A DNA stretch of 64,000 nt from the NCBI RefSeq assembly GCF_950023065.1, contig NC_088681.1, positions 14,694,001 to 14,758,000 of the forward strand. The letters are read 5' to 3'. The notes beneath the pieces were generated by a model. The model was not told where the DNA came from and searched no databases. It saw only the letters and a program-made list of their open reading frames with translations. Source of the stretch: Planococcus citri (taxonomy: Eukaryota > Arthropoda > Insecta > Hemiptera > Pseudococcidae). The translations under genes were made by a program, and so were the position numbers. This document shows positions 31,363-44,230 of this stretch, in pieces. Each line of letters begins with the position of its first letter. The stretch's first letter is position 1.

Positions 31363-33537
31363 TTTTTTTTTTTTGGGTGTTTGTAAATTACTTGATTATT
31401 ACACCCGTCGTATGAGATTTAAATCGAGTTGGTAAGGTCAAGTTTTTTAATTAGGTCTAAGAATTTTTTAATTTCGGAAGGGTTGTCTGGTATGAATAGG
31501 GATCTTTCATCTATTTGTAGGGACAATCTGTGCTGATGTAAGGAGGGACAGTGAAATAGTAAGTGTTGTACAGATATAAGTTCTGACAGGCAGAACTGAC
31601 ATGTGGGTTTTGGGGCCTTTTCATAGAGGTGATTGTGTGTGATTTTTGTGTGGCCAATTCTCAGTCTGGTTATAATGATTTCTTCAAGTCTGTTTAAGTG
31701 GGAGAGGTTTTTCCAAGGATGAACTAATTTTTTATGTTGAAAGAGCTTGTTTGTGGTTTGGAGAGACCAAAAGTTTTGCCATTTCTTAAGTGTGCTTTGG
31801 GTGCAGATAGATTTGAGGTCGTCAGCTGTGATAAATATAAGGGGAGAAAGGGGGTGGCAGATTTTGCATTAATATCTACAATTTCATTTCCTAAGATTCC
31901 AGCGTGGCTGGGTACATACATAAACTGTATGAAGAAGTTTGAATTTTGTAAGTCAAATAAAGTTTTATGTTTTATAAATATTTTGAATTAGAAGGTGATC
32001 GGAAAAAAGATTTTGGATAGCAGTTAGTGAGCTGAGGGAATCACTTTGAATTAAGAAGGACTTATTTTCTGATTCATAAGTGAGTATATCACAGAGACAG
32101 TGGAAAATAGCTGTGAGTTCGGCAGTGTAGATTGAAGAACAGTTATGGATTTTAAAATTTGAAATTCTATCATTTATAGAGTATGCATATCCTGTGTGAA
32201 GTGTTGGTATTTTTGATCCATCTGTAAAGCAAAGATTGAATTTTTTGTATTCTGATAAGAGTTCAAGATAGTTCTGTTTTATTACTAATGGAGAGTGGCT
32301 ATTTTTTGGGTAGTTAATAAGCTGTAGGTTGACTTGAGGAGGTTTTAGAAGCCAAGGGGGGTATGATATTGGTTTTTGGATGAGAGTTTTAGGATTGATT
32401 TGAAGATCATTCAACATTGTGATGAAATTGGAAATGGGTCCTTCTATATGATCAAAATGTTGGGGGTTGGGTGGGTTAATTGAGTTTTGCAGTGGGTGGG
32501 AAGGGTTGGTGGATGCATTTGAGATGAATTTGTTTGTTATGAGAGTTCTTCTAAAATCTGGGGGTAATTCTGCTGCTTCACAATATAGGCTATCTATTGG
32601 AGAGGAATAGAGGGCTCCTAAACAGATCCTTAGGGCTGAATTTTGAATTGTTTTTAGGATATTTGAAGTTTTATTTGAGATATTTGCAAAACATGGGCTT
32701 CCATACTCAATTTTACTGCGAAAGATTTATACAAGTGAAGTAGGAGTTTGAGAGATGGTTTATACTTGGTGTTTTTGATTATTTTCAACAGATTTAGGCG
32801 TTTCATGATATCTGATTTTACTTTTAGAAAATGAGGAGTCCAATTTAGTTTTCTATCAAAAGTTAAGCCAAGAAATTTAGTTGTGGTTTTGAATTCTAAA
32901 GAGTGTCCTTTGAAGTTGAGAATGAGATCTGGAGGAATCTTATTTTTTTTGGTGAAAAGTATACAGTGAGTTTTGGACTCAGAGAAGGTTAGACCATTAG
33001 AATCTGCCCATGATTCAATTTTTTCAAGGGTTTCTTGGATTACTTGAAGAGCTAGTTGAATGTTATTTGAACGAAAGGAAATGTTTATATCATCAGCAAA
33101 GATTCTCAGAGAAATGGGTCTAGAAACAATATTGGAAATGTCAGCAATCAAAAGTATAAATAAGACTGTGCTAAGAACTGAACCTTGGGGGACTCCATTT
33201 TCAATTTCAAAAAATTCTAAGTATGTATTGTGAACTCTTACTCTAAAAGTACGGTTTGTTAAGAAATTCTGAATAAAGTAAGCCAAATGTCCTCTAATTC
33301 CAATGGAATGTAATTTTTGGAGAATTTTATAACGCCAGGCTTTATCAAATGCCTTTTCAAGATCAAAAAAGACTGAAAGAACACTTTCTTTATTCTGGAA
33401 GGCCGAACTAATTTCTTTTTGGAGACTAAAGAGGTGGTCTAGGGTAGATCTTTTCTTTCTGAAACCACTTTGATAAATGATAAGAGAGATTGAGGAATCA
33501 ATATACCAATTAAGACGTTTAATAGTAACCATTTTTT
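31363..33537 (-). mobile_element. I-type non-LTR retrotransposon, 5'-truncated, copy 1
   Basis: Flanked by a 13-bp target duplication TATTTTTGGACTT (31350-31362 and 33538-33550). In element orientation it ends in a poly(A) tail (T-run on + at 31361-31374) just after a GGGTGT/ACACCC stem-loop. Coding remnants on the minus strand: reverse transcriptase from about 33530 to 32654 with QSGFRKKRSTLDHL, VFFDLEKAFDKAW, NGVPQGSVLS and the catalytic FADD; then, after frameshifts, RNase H at 32417-31965 (TDGSK, AELTAI, QSDS) and its end at 31921-31724 (VPSHAGILGNE). RT followed by RNase H is the order of the I superfamily. Inactive: it lacks ORF1 and endonuclease and has frameshifts. It sits 56 bases inside the Ace intron, antisense. 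Confidence 0.9.
32654..33537 (-). pseudogene. Reverse transcriptase fragment of copy 1
   Basis: RT palm and thumb region of the I-type element, 5'-truncated at the insertion boundary. The active-site box FADD is intact (around 33090). The reading frame is lost near 32730, and the thumb continues in another frame. Residues encoded upstream of 33537 are flanking DNA, not RT. No function expected. Confidence 0.85.
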
Positions 33538-35172
33538 TATTTTTGGACTTGATAAAGGAATCTTTTGAACTCACACTCTCCGAAGACCATGTAATGACCC
33601 CCCTTTCCAAAAGTTCAAGTTCAAAAGTTCATTTTTGAATTTTTGAAAATTTTGAAGATTTAAAAAAGGGTGATTTTTGAACATTTTATTGAAGTATGCG
33701 TAGATTTTTGAGCAAAGTGAACCAATGTGAATAATTCTTCCAATTCAACTCCCACACATCAACATTACCTATTACTAGTTTTGGGCAATTCTAAAGGTTT
33801 CAGCGATTTTTTGATTTTCTCCAGAAATTTACAATAGCTCTGGACGGGCCAAAAGGTCAAATTTAAATTATTTTCGAGTCGAGTGATCGAATAGAAGCTC
33901 CTGACGATACATTACTTTTTAAAAACTCCTCGTTGAATACCTTGTTCAGAAACTTGATTTTTTTCACATTTTCTAGAATTCAAAAATTCACTTTTGAACT
34001 CACATCCCTGAAATTTCGCGGTAATTTCCTAAAATGGTCAAGAGGGGATCTGATAGAGATCGCAACCGTAGTTAAAGGCACCAAAGTTCATTTTTCATCC
34101 CTTCAAGAGCAATGTAAAATCCCTGGAGAAATTTGAAAACTCGCTGGAGACTCAAAAAAAATCAAAGTGGTGCACTTGTGAATTTTCACCCCTGGAATTT
34201 CGCTGTAATCGTCCAAAACAGTCGAGCTGCAAAAGTTATATGGGCTGAAGTTCATTTTTGGTCTTTCCAGAGACATTCAAAGTTCCTGGAGAAAAGTGAG
34301 CAAACTGGCTGGAGGCTTCAGAATGGCCCAAAACTAGTAATTGTTGATATCAGATGTGTAAGAGTTGAATTGCAAGAATTATTCACATTCGTTCATTTTG
34401 GTCAAAGAAATTAATATTTTTTCATGAAAAAGTTAAAAAAATGCTCTAAAAAGTTGTTTTAAAATTTTCAAAAATCCACCAAAAAACCAAACATGAACCT
34501 TATTACCTGAAATTTTGGTTTCAGGGGTCTTAGGACATGCTCTGATTTCGTTCAAATCAGAAGGTGTCAGTTTGAAAAGTTTCCTTCTAACAAGGGATTA
34601 CCTTGCATGATCTGAACCCCCCCCCCCCATCACCATTACCAAAATTTCAGCTGTCCAAATCGATTTTTGAATTTTATTGTTCAAAATTTAAAATTTACCA
34701 TTTCCAACGATAGACAATTTATGCCTTTTCAAAAAAAAAAAAATGTGTGTGTATTTATTGGTAAATGCGACGTGAATTAGTCCTGTGACTAAAATCAACT
34801 CCTCTAATTCAAATTTCACAGTTTTTAACCATTCTGGAGACTCCTGCGTTATTTTTTATTTTTCCAAGAAGCTTGCGGAAATCAATTTGGGCTTTAAAAA
34901 TTGATTTCGAGCATATTCTCGGCCTGTTATTTAAAGAGTTATCCCACATTTTAGCTGATTAACTTTTCTATTTGCGAGGGAAATTCTTGGAATTTGCATC
35001 AATGGTTGTACGAGTATCTTCACTTAAATCAATCCCATCAATTCGCATTTCATAATTTCAAGGCATTCTGTAGCCTCCAGCGCGATTTTTGGGTACCTGC
35101 AGAGTTTTAAAATTTCTTCAAAACGAGTGGAAATGAACTTAGGCATGTACAAATCGAGTTGAGGCTTATGCT

Positions 35173-35291
35173 GGACCAATATTCAACGAGTTTATTCACA
35201 TTTGAGCCAATTTCATGTGTACTTTTAATAATAAGAGGCCAATGCACGCCTGAAATCGGCTCAAATATGGAGAAAACTCGTTAAATGGGTC
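35173..35291. repeat. Imperfect 119-bp palindrome
   Basis: Arms of about 42 bases (GGACCAATATTCAACGAGTT... and its imperfect complement ending GGGTCG) around a ~35-base loop. Possibly a small MITE; no clear target duplication. Confidence 0.5.
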
Positions 35292-38200
35292 GAATATGGG
35301 TCACGACATTATTTTCTACATGTTCAAATCAATTTTCACGCCTTCTGGAGAAATTGCTGAAACGTCTAAAATAGCTCAAAATTGTTGAATTTAGATTCGG
35401 ATGGTTAGTTTAGGTAAGATATAGACAATAGACATTGGTGCAAATTTCAGAAAAAATTCAGGTTAGAAAAATTTTGATTCTTCAAATTTTTGTCTCATAC
35501 GTATATTTTTTAAACATTCTCAGGACTCGTACTAGGTTAATTTTGAAGTAACCAAGTTACTTAAGTTATTTTTCTGCCAAACACGGGAAAAAATTTCACC
35601 ATTTGTAAAAATTGCCCAATTTCCCCGTTTCGTGCAAAAAATTGTCGGTTTTTCGAGAAAAAAAATCCTATAAAGACTTCATTTGTTGTCTAACTCGCCA
35701 AAAGTCTCGCTTTTTTTTGAAAAAAAAAATACCTAAATACCAAAAAGTCCTACTCTTTACTAAAATTGAAAACATTTTGTTTTTTGCGGAAAATTTACAT
35801 AAATTCTTGTACGTATCTACCTATTTGTAAGCAAAATTTCTGAAAAATGTCTTTTTTCCAAAAATTATTCAAGTCCATTTTTTTTGCCAAAAATGTCCAA
35901 AAAGTATTTTTTTTTTGCCTATTTCACCTGATTTTCAAAAAGTGGATGCTGCTTTCTGCTAAAAATCTCCTCCATTTCCCAAATCATGTGTCAATCCTTC
36001 TGTAGAGAGCCCCTAAAATTAAAAAACGAGGAAACAAAATATTTAACGTAAATTTTTAAAACGTTGTGTCACAAATAATTTAGTGTTGCGAAAACAATAT
36101 TTTTTAATTTTCAGATTGGTTTCCTTTTTAGAAACCTTCAAAGATACTGTTTTTTTTTCATTGTTTGGTTGTTTTTTTTTGTTTTCCCTGCAAAAGAAAA
36201 TCCAAAAACTATGAGCTTACCATAACGTTACTTATTCCAAAAAAAAAAAAATCAAAAAATTTTTGAAAACAATGTTCTGTAATTTTGTCTTTTTGTTTCA
36301 TTTTTAAGAAAAAATCTGTATTTTTTTCAAAATTGCTGAATTTGGAAACAATACATCACAAAAAAACAAAAAAGATTGTCTTTTTTAGTTTTACTATTAA
36401 AAAAAAACATGTATTAGGCAACACACGATTTTTGGTTTTGTTTTTTGTTTCAATTTTTCTAGATGTAAGGAATCGTTTTTTATAGTATTTGTTTTCGTTT
36501 TAATTTTTACAACACTCAAAATAATTTCTTTTTATAGAAAAAAAAAAAAAAAAACTCTGGTCTGCTAATTTTTGGGAATTATTTTTCAAAAACTTTCTAA
36601 AAATGTTCGCCGAATTTTATTTAATTTAATTTTTTTCATTTTTTCAATACTAGAGACTTTTATTAGGAGGACTAGTTATTTAAAGTACCGAAAGTGGAGT
36701 TTTTATAAATGAGGGGTTGCGTAGGAGAATTCTGAGTTTTGGCGAATAAATTGAGAATTTTCAATAACATTTTTTTCATCAGGTTCTTACCTAATTTTTT
36801 TTCAAGTTTAGAAGGCTTAACATGACTTAATTTTCATTTTTGGGAATTGAAATTTTCAGGGATTTTTTCCCCCATAAAATCGGCAAAAAGTAACGAAAAA
36901 GTTGCCTAAAGTTTTGTAAGTGTCAATGAAGTCCTCCTTAATGTACTTATGTACATATTAAAATATGAAGAGGATGATTGAGGGAGCAAGATGTTATATT
37001 TTTTGAAAATTTATTGAAAATTCAAATTCGGCACAATCGACATTGCCAAAATCGGACATTTGTGAAGGAGATGAGGATGTGAGTCAGGTATAAAAAATGA
37101 ACTATTATTTGAATCTGACTTTGGATCGGTTTAAAAAACAAACACCCCGAGAACACCACATTTTTCATAGGGCTGAGATATGGTAAAGTTCTATTTAAGC
37201 CTGGAATGAAAATTTAATTCGGGAAATGTTGCGAGTAGTTGTTCAATGTTCACCAAATGTTCTCAAAATTCCAAAAATGCCATTGAAATTTTTGAAATTT
37301 TCGACAAGTGATTAAATTTGTGCTTGAAAATGCGAACTATTGCTGTTTCTAGGTGAAGGGTCCAAACTAAACTATCAATTTTTCGTGCCTACTTAATAAT
37401 TGTTGTTTTTTTTGTTGAAAAAATTGAAAAAATTCCATTAGACAGCTAATTTTTTAGGCTCATTTGAAAAAAAAATAATAATTATCAAAAAAATTTTATA
37501 AGATAGCTGAGATTTCACAATTCATCTTTTCTAGTCAATTAATTATTTTCCTGGTGTCTTGAAAACCATTGTCGATATGAGTACATAGATAACCAAAAGG
37601 ATATTTTTGAGGCTCAATTATTTCGAAAATTTCCATTTTTGAGAACATCGCGTAATATTTTTTGGATCTTAAATTCTGTAATTTAGCAGTAACAATTTTT
37701 ATCCCAATTCACATAAAAAATCCAGCAATTCTGTAAAAAAAAAAAAAAAAAAAAAACTGAAATCCAAGAAAGAGCCATTATAGGAACTATTCAAAAGAAT
37801 CAGATGGCCCAAAGTCAACAACTGATTGAATTTACATTACATAGCCCTTTTCAATAGAAAGTTTACTGTTTATCTATCCTGTTGCATTCAAATTCGAATC
37901 ACGAATAACATATTTTTGATGAGACACCTCGTATTATTTTATTTGTTACGTGGAATTCATGTTTCGTTTATGCCTATTTTTTTATCGAGATGTTTCCTGT
38001 TGCAAATGCAATAATCAACATTTTACAAACGAGGACATCTCACCTCGACCTCGTCATCGACGTCTCTATAAAGAGTCGACTCGAATGTAACGTAAAAATA
38101 CCACACAAATGTAATTTTCAACGTTGGTTATCCAAACTGCACGAGCACTAGTACGAGTAATGTACGCTAGTTCATAAGGTGAAATGTGCTACAATGTGTG

Positions 38201-38763
38201 TTATGTTAATCAGCCGGCTCAGTTACCAACTACTCCCAACGGTATTATTAACAAACTACGTATGAATTGTGAAATGAAGCCAGGCTAAAAAGTATTTTTT
38301 TAGTTGAGTATAATATTATCAATTCCAGGAAACTTGTGTCGTTATTATCGGGTCAACTGATGGAAGCAACGTAGCACATATTATGAGTTTGAAAATGGTC
38401 AAGGACGGAATGAATTAGAAACAAAGTCAGATTTTGATTAAATTTTACTTCTTATGAAATGGCAGTGGTGTTTTGGTTACAGCTCCAGACTGGTCCGAAT
38501 TGGGAAAGGGGAAGTTTTCAAAAATCTCATAATCTTGACATTTTATTTATTTGTTTTTTTTTTCAAAAATTCTCACAATTAGAAAATATTCTGATTGAAG
38601 TTCGAGGGCACCAATCTCATGAATATCTGAAAGGGTCTTATCAAGAATCTGATTGAAATTTATTTTCATAGCCAGCTAATTACTTACAAATATACATACA
38701 TACTTATTAGAAGTAGATTTGTAGATCAATTTGTATATATGTAACGTTGAATTATGTTTTCAG

Positions 38764-39069
38764 ATCCCTGTATTCATTTGGATTTACGGAGGTGGCTACA
38801 TAAGTGGCACTTCTACATTGGACGTGTACACCAGCGATATCATGGCCGCTTATAATAACGCTATTGTGGCAGCCATGCAATACAGAGTGGGAGCTTTCGG
38901 ATTCCTATACCTGACCCCGGAGTTACCCTCTAGTAACGGAGATGCTCCTGGAAATATGGGATTATGGGATCAAGCACTGGCCATAAGATGGATTAAAGAC
39001 AATATCCAAGCGTTCGGTGGCGATCCCGCACATATCACTTTGTTCGGGGAGTCTGCTGGAGCAGGATCG
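38764..39069 (+). CDS. Ace: Acetylcholinesterase (Ace/ace-2 type), second coding exon
   Basis: 102 codons, phase 0 at both ends, codons 157-258. It carries the oxyanion hole in WIYGGGYISG (Gly 165-167), the core YRVGAFGFLYL, the strand/helix GNMGLWDQALAIRWIKDN, and the nucleophile elbow GESAG with catalytic Ser253. Splice signals are TTTTCAG before ATC CCT and TCG-GTATGT after. The sequence continues the first exon without gap compared with Drosophila Ace, apart from the insect-specific loop. Confident. Confidence 0.94.
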
Positions 39070-42000
39070 GTATGTTTTTTTTTCCTTAATAAGTTTATAA
39101 GTAGGTTAGGCAATTAGACAGAGGTTTCATTTTATCTGTTGGACAATTGTTTTTTTCAAAGTGAATTTGATTTATGCTTTCAAATTTTGAAATTCAATTT
39201 TGCAATCAGTGTTGCCAATTCTTTCTTATTTTAAAAAATTGGTGTACTTGTGAGTATATTTTAATCCCTCGAGACCTCGACTTTATGGCAAGTGTTTTAC
39301 TTCAAAATGAAAAGTAACCGAAATGTTACTTATTATAAGATCTCTCGAGGGAACCTTTTGAACAAAATCAGATTAGATCAAAAGAATACGTTCTAACCCC
39401 CCTCCCCCTGGTAACTAAAATTTCAAGTACCTGTCAAAATTTATTTTTGATCAATTTTTGAAAATTTAAAAAAAATCAAAAATTACGTTTTTATGGAAAT
39501 TTTTTAATTTTTCAAAAAAAATAGTTTTTAAACAAACGAACCGAACCGGTTTATTTAATCGTCTCTAACTTCAAAAACTTCAAATTTTACGCCCTCTTGG
39601 AGCCTCCCAACGTGTAAAATTTCAAATAGCTGTAGAAAGGAGCAAAAATGACCTTCAGATACTTTAACTTTGGTTGGTGCTAATTAGACACAATTTCTCG
39701 GTTGTTTTATGTAGCTACTGCAAAATTTCAGGACTGCCAGCTCAAAATGGAATTTTTAGCCAATTTCAAAAATTGATTCAGGAAAAAATTCAAGAAAAAA
39801 TTTAATATTTGGTTAGATAACCCCCTTACTCTAGAAACTCTTCGAGATGTGCAAATTTAAAAAAACATTGTTTTGTTTTTCATTAACTTTTTGATCAGAA
39901 ATTTACTTTTGAACTGGCACTTCTGAAATTTCGAAACAACTGCCTTAAATGATCGAGGAGGTGGCTAATAAACACAAACCACAGGTTATAGGTGTTCAAA
40001 TTCGTTGCTGCCCCCTTCCAGAGATATTTAAAATTTCTGAAGAAAAACCCTGAAAACTCGCAGGAGACTCCAAAATGACTCAAAGCTGGTAGTGTGTATT
40101 GGGAGAGGGGGAAGGGGTTCAAATAACAATTATTCAAACTGGTTCATTTTGTTTAACAAAAAAAAAATTATACAAAAAAGTTAAAAAATCTTCATACATA
40201 AAAACTGTTTTTTTGAATTTTCCAAATTTTTAAAAATTCAAAAATGAATTAGGGTTATGAAATTTTGGCTATGGGGGGTTTCAAGACATGATTTTTAAGG
40301 TTAGTTTGGTTTCGTTCAAATCAGAGAGTGGCAGTTAGAAAAAATATTATTCTCTCGTTACCTAGTTCAGCAATCTTCAGGGAAAATTGGATGTGGGAGG
40401 AAGAGGAATGAAGTCCAAACGTCATGTCCAATTTGTAAAGAGGAATAAAGGGAGTGAAAATCGAAAAATTTGTCCAAACTCGAACTGACCCACCTCTCTC
40501 TCCCCCACGAATCACGACTTAATCCATATTTTGAAGCTCTGACTCCAACTGAAGGGTGCTAGGGGGCAGGGAAGTGCTCGTATCAAAAATATAAGGTCAT
40601 ATTCGTGTTCAGCACCCTCGAAAACATACCATTCAATAGGTCGCATGGCGTCAAGATTTTTTTTTACAATCTTTCCTTGTAACCGGGAGGAGGGAGGAGG
40701 GTGGTGCTCTCCATCTTTGAAAATGGCCATTTCGAAAATACAATATTTTGAGCGAAGTCAGAAAGTTTTGGTTGTACCATTTTTTTAAGAATTTTAAATG
40801 ATCATGCAATCTCAAGTTCGAATTCAATTTCCAAAGCTGAGCTTGCAAAAAAGTTCAAATTTCAGTTTTTCAAAATTTTTGCCAATTTTTTTCGAAGTCT
40901 GCATTTAACGAAAATCCAAAATTTGACATTTGTTTCGAGTTACTTGCGCAGTTTTTCAAAATCTAATCTTGCTTAAAACCCGAACAAAATTGAACAGTTC
41001 ATGGATTTATTATTACTTTTCTGACGTCACAATTTCACAAGCATAAAACATGTTAATAAAGTTGCATAATCAGTTCGCCGTAAATACGAATTATACTTTT
41101 TTCATGTCAACTCGAAATCGATGTGTCCATTTTTACTGAAATTTTTTGTACGAATTGTCCTCGACTATAGTAAATTAACCATCACTACCCAATCCTCCAA
41201 AATGAAGAGAAAGGGAGGGGGAGGGGAGGGGAGTGGTTGTCCTCGAAATTTTCACACCCTTGTGATTTTTTTTTTTTGCAAAGCTAATGAACTTTGAATG
41301 CTCGTGTCTAAGACTCTAAGACTAGGAGTTTAGCTCTGTTTGTGGGATTTTAAATTTCAAATTTCAAATTTGAAAAGCCCAAAATTGAACATTTAGGGCA
41401 AAAGCTCAACTCTTCATCTAACGTTTAAAACTGGAAAATAATCATTTAAAAGCTTGAAAAACCCCCCCATTGAAATCCCATTTTTATCTCATTTTCAGCA
41501 AATTAATATCCAAAACCAGATCTCAACATCGAAGGAGAGGGGGCACCAAAGGGGGGGGTCATTCAATTTTGCGTAAAATTCAAAAGAAAAAATAAGAGAG
41601 TGACATATCGATTGTTTATGACTTGAAGACGCTGAGTTCAAATATCGGCTCAATTTTTCAATCCGACTCCCCTAAAACCCCCTTCTCTCCCACCAGCCCT
41701 TTTTGAACGCGGCCAAAATTCCAAAAAATTGGAAATAATGTGTGACGTGTCGTTTGTAGGGTTTTCGAATGTGCTGAGTTCGAATATTGACATATTTTTT
41801 CAATCCAACCATGTCAAAACCCCCTCCTCCCCACCAGCCCTTTTTTGAACGCGGCCAAAATTCCAAAAAATTGGAAATAATGTGTGACGTGTCGTTTGTA
41901 GAGTTTTCGAATGTGCTGAGTTCGAATATTGACATATTTTTTCAATCCAACCCTGTCAAAACCCCCTCCTCCCCACCAGCCCTTTTTTGAACATGGTCAA

Positions 42001-43598
42001 AATACCAAAAAATTGGAAATAATGTGTGACATGTCGTTTGTAGGGGTTTCGAATGTGCTGAGTTCGAATATTGGCTTATTTTTTCAGTTCGACTCTTCTA
42101 AAGTCCTCCTCCTCCCCACCAGCCCTTTTTTGAACATGGTCAAAATACCAAAAAATTGGAAATAATGTGTGACATGTCGTTTGTAGGAGTTTAGAATGTG
42201 CTGAGTTTGAATATTGACATATTTTTTCAATCCAACCCTGTCAAAACCCCCTCCTCCCCACCAGCCCTTTTTTGAACATGGTCAAAATACCAAAAAATTG
42301 GAAATAATGTGTGACATGTCGTTTGTAGGGGTTTCGAATGTGCTGAGTTCGAATATTGGCTTATTTTTTCAGTTCGACTCTTCTAAAGTCCTCCTCCTCC
42401 CCACCAGCCCTTTTTTGAACATGGTCAAAATACCAAAAAATTGGAAATAATGTGTGACATGTCGTTTGTAGGAGTTTAGAATGTGCTGAGTTTGAATATT
42501 GACATATTTTTTCAATCCAACCCTGTCAAAACCCCCTCCTCTCCACCAGCCCTTTTTTGAACATGGCCAAAATACCAAAAAATTGGAAATAATGTGTGAC
42601 ATGTCGTTTGTAGGGGTTTCGAATGTGCTGAGTTCGAATATTGGCTTATTTTTTCAGTTCGACTCTTCTAAAGTCCTCCTCCTCCCGACCAGCTCTTTTT
42701 TGAACATGGTCAAAATACCAAAAAAAAAAAATGAAAATAATGTGTGACATGTCGTTTGTAGGGTTTTCGAATTAGCAGAGTTCGAATATCCCCATTCCCC
42801 ACTCTTTTTAAATACGACTTCTCTATACCCAGCTACCTCATCCCCTCGCCCCTTTGAAAAAAAATATTTCCAAATTAATAAAAATGTACTGTGACATATC
42901 GACTCCTAATAATTCGAGGACGCTGAGTTGAAATTTCAAATTATGTACCATTCAAATCAGACCCCTCAATGCCCCTCGAGTCGCCCACTTTTCACAAAAT
43001 TTAGACGCTAAAATAACACAGAAAAGAAACGATATGGTGGTTAAACATTAAAAGTTAAAGATAAAAGAGACGAACCTCTCTCGAATCAAAAAAACAGTAA
43101 TTAACCGAAGAATACGCAGCGGTGGCGGTACCGTTTCGGGTGTGGGCTTACGTTAGCTCTCGAATGAAATCAGGCTTGAAAAGCACCTCTGCTATACCTA
43201 CATACCTTTTTTCGCCAGCAACTAAAAAGCCAATAATTCTGAAAAACGAACAATAATCACACCGTCCGATAAATTATCAGCAAAGCAAATACGAGTAAAA
43301 CGCTCTTCGGCGGTATTTACCTATACCTAAGGCTACTCTTATAAATCACATCAAAGATCAGCCATAAATAAAAGGTAAACTAAAAGGGGTAAACGTAGCG
43401 TGAATTTCAATCGCAATAAAACCAAATCAAACTCTCTAACATTCGTTCTCTGTTTACCTTTGACCATAATACGGAAATAATTTCCATACTTGCCTTCGGC
43501 TATTGCTGGCTTATTTCTCCTTCACAGCGTGTGTACATATAATGTGTGTGCTATCGTAGGTATCCTTAACGCTAATCGATTCGCTATTTATTTGGCAG
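39070..43598 (+). other. Ace intron, 4.5 kb, after codon 258
   Basis: Donor GTATGT, acceptor TTTGGCAG. It contains AT-rich dispersed repeats (39340-41550), the 142/285-bp satellite (about 41590-42790) and GC-richer unique DNA (43030-43598). Two ORFs here on each strand are satellite read-through, not genes. Confidence 0.85.
41590..42790 (+). repeat. 142-bp satellite with 285-bp higher-order unit
   Basis: The box CACCAGCCCTTTTTTGAAC recurs at 41691, 41832, 41974, 42117, 42259, 42402, 42544 and (as CGACCAGCTC) 42686, a spacing of 141-143. From the third copy, two monomer types alternate: A has AATCCAACCCTGTCAAAACC and B has AGTTCGACTCTTCTAAAGTCC. The A-B dimer repeats every 285 bases almost without change, so the higher-order array is younger than the monomer array. 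Confidence 0.92.
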
Positions 43599-43971
43599 GT
43601 GAGCGCTCATTTGATATCGCCGGTCTCCAGAGGATTAGCAACGCGCGGTATCCTGCAATCGGGCACGTTGAACGCTCCTTGGAGCTATATGACGGCCGAA
43701 AAAGCAGTCCAAATTGGGTTAACGTTAATCGACGACTGCGGCTGTAATTCATCGCTTATCGAAGAAAATCCTTCCAGAGTTATGTCGTGTATGAGAACCG
43801 TCGACGCGAAGACCATCTCGAAAAGGCAGTGGAATAGTTATTGGGGTATTTTAGGCTTCCCATCGGCTCCTACCATCGATGGAGTGTTCATAACTAAAGA
43901 TCCGCTGGATATGGTCAGAGAAGGAAATTACACCGATACGGAGATCATCATTGGCAGTAATTTGAACGAAG
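43599..43971 (+). CDS. Ace: Acetylcholinesterase (Ace/ace-2 type), third coding exon
   Basis: Codons 259-382 plus one base of codon 383 (phase 1). It continues the nucleophile elbow with VSAHLISPVSRGL, then RGILQSGTLNAPW, a Cys pair (C305/C307) and C322 for the second disulfide loop, and the acyl-pocket segment GILGFPSAPTIDG with Phe345 present (this position is Tyr in some insecticide-resistant alleles of other insects). It ends with catalytic Glu382 in NLNEG at GAA-G-GTAAGA. N-glycosylation at NYT (369). The acceptor AG is followed directly by GTGAGC, which looks like a donor but is coding here. The catalytic His and C-terminus (GPI signal in Drosophila) were not found to 64000. Confidence 0.94.
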
Positions 43972-44230
43972 GTAAGATATTGTTTTTACGTTGATTTAAG
44001 TTTTAACCGAAGGAGGGGGGATGGAGGTGATCGATTTTAATATATTTGAGAGTTGTGGAAAGGAGGGGGAGGGGATCGAGAATTGTACTGGAACCTTGAA
44101 CAACAAATTTAGACATCTTGATAAATTCAGCTTCCCCTTCACCCACCCCCTCCCCCATCGCCGCTTCTAATAATGAGTGAATGTGAACGAATTGGAAATG
44201 GAAAATAGAATTTTCACCAGATATTACATA

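Larger units (their letters stand above)
31307..38763 (+). other. Ace intron, 7.5 kb, after codon 156
   Basis: Donor GTAAGG, acceptor TTTTCAG, phase 0. It holds an antisense non-LTR retrotransposon (31363-33537), then AT-rich dispersed repeat DNA (33611-37800, partly alike to 39340-40330), a palindrome at 35173-35291, and GC-richer unique sequence at about 37830-38250. No further gene seen. Confidence 0.85.

Noticed and set aside
41787..42747. Repeated ~78-residue ORFs on both strands
   Set aside because: They are the satellite read in frame every 285 bases, not a gene family.
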